Assembly (NCBI GenBank): GCA_958496175.1
Contig: OY292279.1
Location: forward strand, 17,236,001 to 17,300,000
DNA length: 64,000 nucleotides
DNA from: Sisyra terminalis
Taxonomy: Eukaryota; Arthropoda; Insecta; Neuroptera; Sisyridae
Direction of reading: 5' to 3'
Both the position numbers and the translations under genes were made by a program. Below the pieces are notes generated by a model that saw only the letters and a list, made by a program, of their open reading frames with translations, made no database searches and was not told where the DNA came from. This document shows, piece after piece, positions 60,752 through 64,000 of the stretch (position 1 is the first letter of the stretch; the number at the start of each line of letters is the position of its first letter).

Positions 60752-60919
60752 AACCTACTGGTGGCCGAGTGGTCAAGGTGCCGCTCCAAAATTGGTAAAT
60801 GTTGGGTTCGAATCTCGTATCGAGCAAATTTTTGATATTTTTCGAGTTACGGATTTTTATGAGCCCTAGAGTCGCTAATGATCTTGGTAGTTATAAAGCG
60901 ACGGTAAATAACAAAAAAT
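60752..60919 (+). repeat. tRNA-derived SINE copy (+), best preserved
   Basis: A box TGGCCGAGTGG at 60762-60772 and B box GGTTCGAATCT at 60805-60815, 32 bp apart, match tRNA internal promoters. Then CGTATCGAGCAAATTTTTGA, TTACGGATTTTTATGAGCCC, TAGAGTCGCTAATGATCTTG and TATAAAGCGACGGTAAATAA. The head resembles a Leu- or Ser-type tRNA. Confidence 0.95.
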
Positions 60920-61794
60920 CGATTATTTTTGGGGTAAGATTAATCGTAATTGGCAGTTGATATCTAGAATCTCCATTATTTAGATCGTTAATGTCCGTAA
61001 TTAGTCGGATAATGTATGGATGATGTATTACGACCCATTATTAATTAGCCTCATGTTGGTAGACATAAGGTTCAGAACTGTAGCTTATTACAAGACATTT
61101 TTATGTTTTTCACATCTTCAAATATTTTTTCAATAAACGAACAAGTTACTCAGAAAGAAAGATGTCTAAAGAAGTCGGAAGTTCGGTGTTGGCGTTTTTT
61201 TATTAATACTCTGATATTATATTTCTTTTTTAAAAGTTGGGATTCTTTAGATGAAGTAATTTGTGCCTCAAGACCGTAACCTGTGGGTTTATTGTGTTTT
61301 CTGGGTCTCTATTTCATCTAGATGAGACCAAGTAGCTGGGTGGACCATAGCAACCGGTGTTCTATGTATTTTTCGTTATTTCAGTTCCAGGGTTGGTTAT
61401 CCCTAGTTCTTTAGGTCTCCATTTATTCAGAGCATTGCATTCCAATAGAACATGAGAAGTGGATTTATCCACTACCTGGCAAAATCTTCATGTTAGATCA
61501 CCCATAAGTAATCCAAATATGTACAGATATTTGTTCAGCTATAGTGGTCGGTTATTTTCCGTTACTACTCTTTTCTTGTAAAATCAAGTATTTCAGTAGT
61601 TAGATTCTGGGATGGGTTTCCCATAATTCTTTTACTGTCTTTGTTCACAGGTATTCTTCCATATTGAGCAGTGATTTTCGTAGACCTATTCTTCAATGGT
61701 ATTTTTCACTGTCACAAGTTTCACATCGTATTCACCGAATTCTTCTTAATTGGAAAAATTAAATAGGATTTTGTAAAATTTGAAACATAGGTAT

Positions 61795-61959
61795 AAGCTT
61801 AGGTGGCCGAGTGGTCAAGGTGACCGCTCCAAAACTGGTAGATGTTGGGTTTGAATCACGTATTGAGCAAGATATTTCTCGATTTACGGATTTTTATTAA
61901 CCCTAGAGTTGCTAAAGCCTTTGGGAGTATAAAGGAACGGTCAATAACAATTAAAAAAT
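61795..61959 (+). repeat. tRNA-derived SINE copy (+)
   Basis: AGGTGGCCGAGTGGTCAAGG, CGCTCCAAAACTGGTAGATG, GGGTTTGAATC, TCTCGATTTACGGATTTTTA, CCCTAGAGTTGCTAAAGCCT and AACGGTCAATAACAATTAAA. Confidence 0.92.
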
Positions 61960-61997
61960 AGATATATTTTTATACATAGGTTATAATATGTGTTTTA

Positions 61998-62069
61998 AAC
62001 TCCAGCGAACCCGCGAGACTGACTCACTGAACCTCTGGAGTTCGATTCAACTCAAATTAAGAACCATTG
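61998..62069. mobile_element. Fragment of the hAT-type MITE, inverted
   Basis: In reverse orientation it matches the left end of the 55376 element: CAATGGTTCTTAATTTGAG, then AATCGAACTCCAGAGGTTCA and GTGAGTCAGTCTCGCGGGTT. Only one terminus remains. Confidence 0.8.
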
Positions 62070-63464
62070 CCTTAATGCTTTTGTGACCTGGAATTTATAT
62101 CACAATTAGAAGTTCCTACGAAAAATTACCTACCTTAATTATTCATATCTCGGCTCACCTTCCTTTAATTGTCTTTTTCTATCATTACTTTATTCACTGT
62201 AACCCTTAGTAATTGCGTTGTTCTTTTTACAAACCACCTTCAAACATCTTGGATCCCAATATTTAATTATTTCTCCAACTATTTACTTGTTTTTAAATTT
62301 ATTCCAACTATTCAAATTTTCGCGCCATTTTGTTAGCCATTTTTTTCTTTCCAAATATTTGAAATCAAGCCCAAACTTTTCCTTAGAAATAGTTTCAAAT
62401 TTCAGAGTCGCGTAAAAGGGACTCAAAATAGGGATAGAAAAGTCATCATCAATTCACTTATAAATAGAACTGACATCAAATAAAAATATCCACGATAAAA
62501 CGCATATGGTTCAAACACGAGGAAAGCATTTCCAAATTTATCCAAGTTAACATTCATTTAAATTCCATGAATTAACATTTATTAAGGTCTCATTATAGAA
62601 CAGAGAAAAAAAGAAGTAATTCAGTGCAGACTTTTAATTTTACTCTTCAGACCAGAAAAAAGGAAGTTTCTGTTAAATAATAATTGAATAATATTTCTTT
62701 AAAAAACCTAATGTAAAAGATGTACCAAACACAGCGATTCCACAAGAGAAATAACTTTTACTTACTAAAGAAATTTTCTATTATATGGAAGCATTGAAGC
62801 GTTAAAATCCGCTTTCTAGTATTAATTTTCTGCGTTGCTTATATCTCTTGAATCTTTTTTATATTCTTTCAATAAAATTTTGCTAATTTCAAGGTTTAAT
62901 TCATTGCCAATCTTGACCTCTAAGCATTCCGATTTTTCAGTGATTTCTCTTGGCCATTTTTTATATAGTTTAATAGTATATTAAATTAACGGAAGGAAAA
63001 AATCTAGAACACAAATCGAATGTAAATAATAATTAGATTTTATAACCTCGAACGTTACGTAGGTAAATATCTCTAGATGTACATAATTTGTAATTACCTG
63101 CTAAAATGGGACAAGAAAATTACCTCTTTCTAGGTTAGCCCCTAGCTAAACCCCACATAAATGCGGGGTTTATATTTTTACTTATTAAAAGGAAATATGT
63201 ATTAACTTTTTCTACGAGGTAAAACAGGTTTAAATTTTAATTAAGAACAAGGAAAAAGTAACTTGCATTTTACCACCCCTGTTTTTTGGATGCATCTAAG
63301 TTTGCTGCAAAACCCTTAGGTTTAGCCCAAAAAAAGTTTCCCATTTTTATTTTATTTCCTATTAATTACTATTGATAATAAATGATGTTCAAATTAATGA
63401 CTATGATTTCGAGTTTTGTCAGTACGCATAGTATGGAAATATGTTTTCACGGTGTAGTATAGAG
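62070..63464. other. AGAP first intron, no exon seen
   Basis: AT-rich with no supported features. A short CTAAACCCC/GGGGTTT-type segment near 63140-63172 is a small inverted repeat only. Confidence 0.45.
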
Positions 63465-63843
63465 TAGTGCTTCCCAAACTTTTTCATACCAAGGCCTCGT
63501 AAATAGAAAAAGATCTAAGACTTCCCTTCCCGAAAATTTTAGACTTTAGTGACTCACAATTCATAATTTATATATCATTATTATATATCATTATTATATA
63601 TCATTATTATATATCATTATTATAGGTATATTTTTATTAAAAATAATCTTTTTATTACAAAATCTAAATAATTTAAAATTTTAGTATATATCATTTATCA
63701 ATATCGGATAAAGTATTGTGACGGTATCATCTTTTAGATTTTTTTTATAATTTTTTTCTTATAATCCTAAAATATTTCGTGGATTCCTGGTAGGAGTTCC
63801 AGGAGTTCCTAAAGCGCTGAGCCCTCCAGTTTGTGAAGTACTG
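63465..63843. mobile_element. hAT-type MITE of a second family, with minisatellite
   Basis: Ends TAGTGCTTCCCAAACTTTT and CCAGTTTGTGAAGTACTG are inverted repeats of a different hAT subfamily. They are flanked by GTATAGAG and ATATGGAG (6 of 8). The interior has about four copies of TATATCATTAT at about 63570-63625. Non-coding. Confidence 0.75.
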
Positions 63844-64000
63844 ATATGGAGGACTCATGTCTAACTTTATTTGACCCAGCAAATAATAAGAGATCCGATC
63901 TATCTCCTACTGTAATTTTACTTGAACCAACTTGAACAAATTCGGTTGAATCCAAGGTTTATAAATTCCTCAGGTTGCCCTATTAAAAAAAATACTTATA

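Noticed and set aside
60752..60825. Possible functional tRNA-Leu/Ser gene
   Set aside because: A and B boxes match, but acceptor and anticodon stems do not close, and the same sequence recurs with an attached non-tRNA body; it is a SINE head.

Overview
The window is nuclear DNA from an insect. Reasons: it is strongly AT-rich; genes are split by mostly short GT-AG introns; every recognisable gene is a conserved animal gene; and introns and intergenic DNA are full of small transposons. A beetle is my best guess from the overall look, but nothing here fixes the order. There is no operon, CRISPR array, phage or plasmid signal.

Layout. 1-579 (-): 5' end of a secreted lipase, running off the left edge. 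1.7-3.6 kb (+): dead jockey-type non-LTR retrotransposon. 4.4-5.2 kb (+): small secreted Thr/Pro/Asn-rich protein with a His/Gly-rich tail. 5.6-6.9 kb: large inverted-repeat element, followed by a second retrotransposon scrap. 8.1-13.2 kb (-): eight-exon coiled-coil protein with paired WGKPGxGAP motifs. 16.6-19.7 kb (+): CTNNBL1, a spliceosome-associated armadillo protein. 23.1-35.1 kb (-): dystrobrevin, with two predicted C-termini. 38.1-41.5 kb (+): EGF-like, multi-pass membrane and RING-CH ubiquitin ligase. 42.4-42.85 kb (+): Elongin C. 46.5-48.8 kb (-): MEAK7 (TLDc protein, mTOR/lysosome). 54.2-57.3 kb (-): TMEM198. 59.28 kb onward (+): first coding exon of an AGAP/centaurin-gamma Arf GAP, whose remaining exons lie beyond the right edge.

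All complete gene models were rebuilt exon by exon from splice sites. Each gives an uninterrupted frame with a total length divisible by three. CTNNBL1 (578 aa) and MEAK7 (458 aa) come out close to the family lengths I remember. The genes do not form one pathway; they are independent housekeeping, signalling and membrane genes that happen to be neighbours.

The non-genic sequence is the more unusual part. A tRNA-derived SINE (A box and B box visible, conserved 3' body, A-rich end) occurs at least 13 times on both strands. One copy is split by a 1.24-kb hAT-like element with a near-matching 8-bp target duplication. At least three hAT-type MITEs, two further MITE families, and several large palindromes are nested in one another, giving a readable order of insertion. 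I found no clear new multi-gene system. The best leads are the SINE family, the dystrobrevin C-terminal switch, the EGF/RING-CH protein and the nested MITE clusters.
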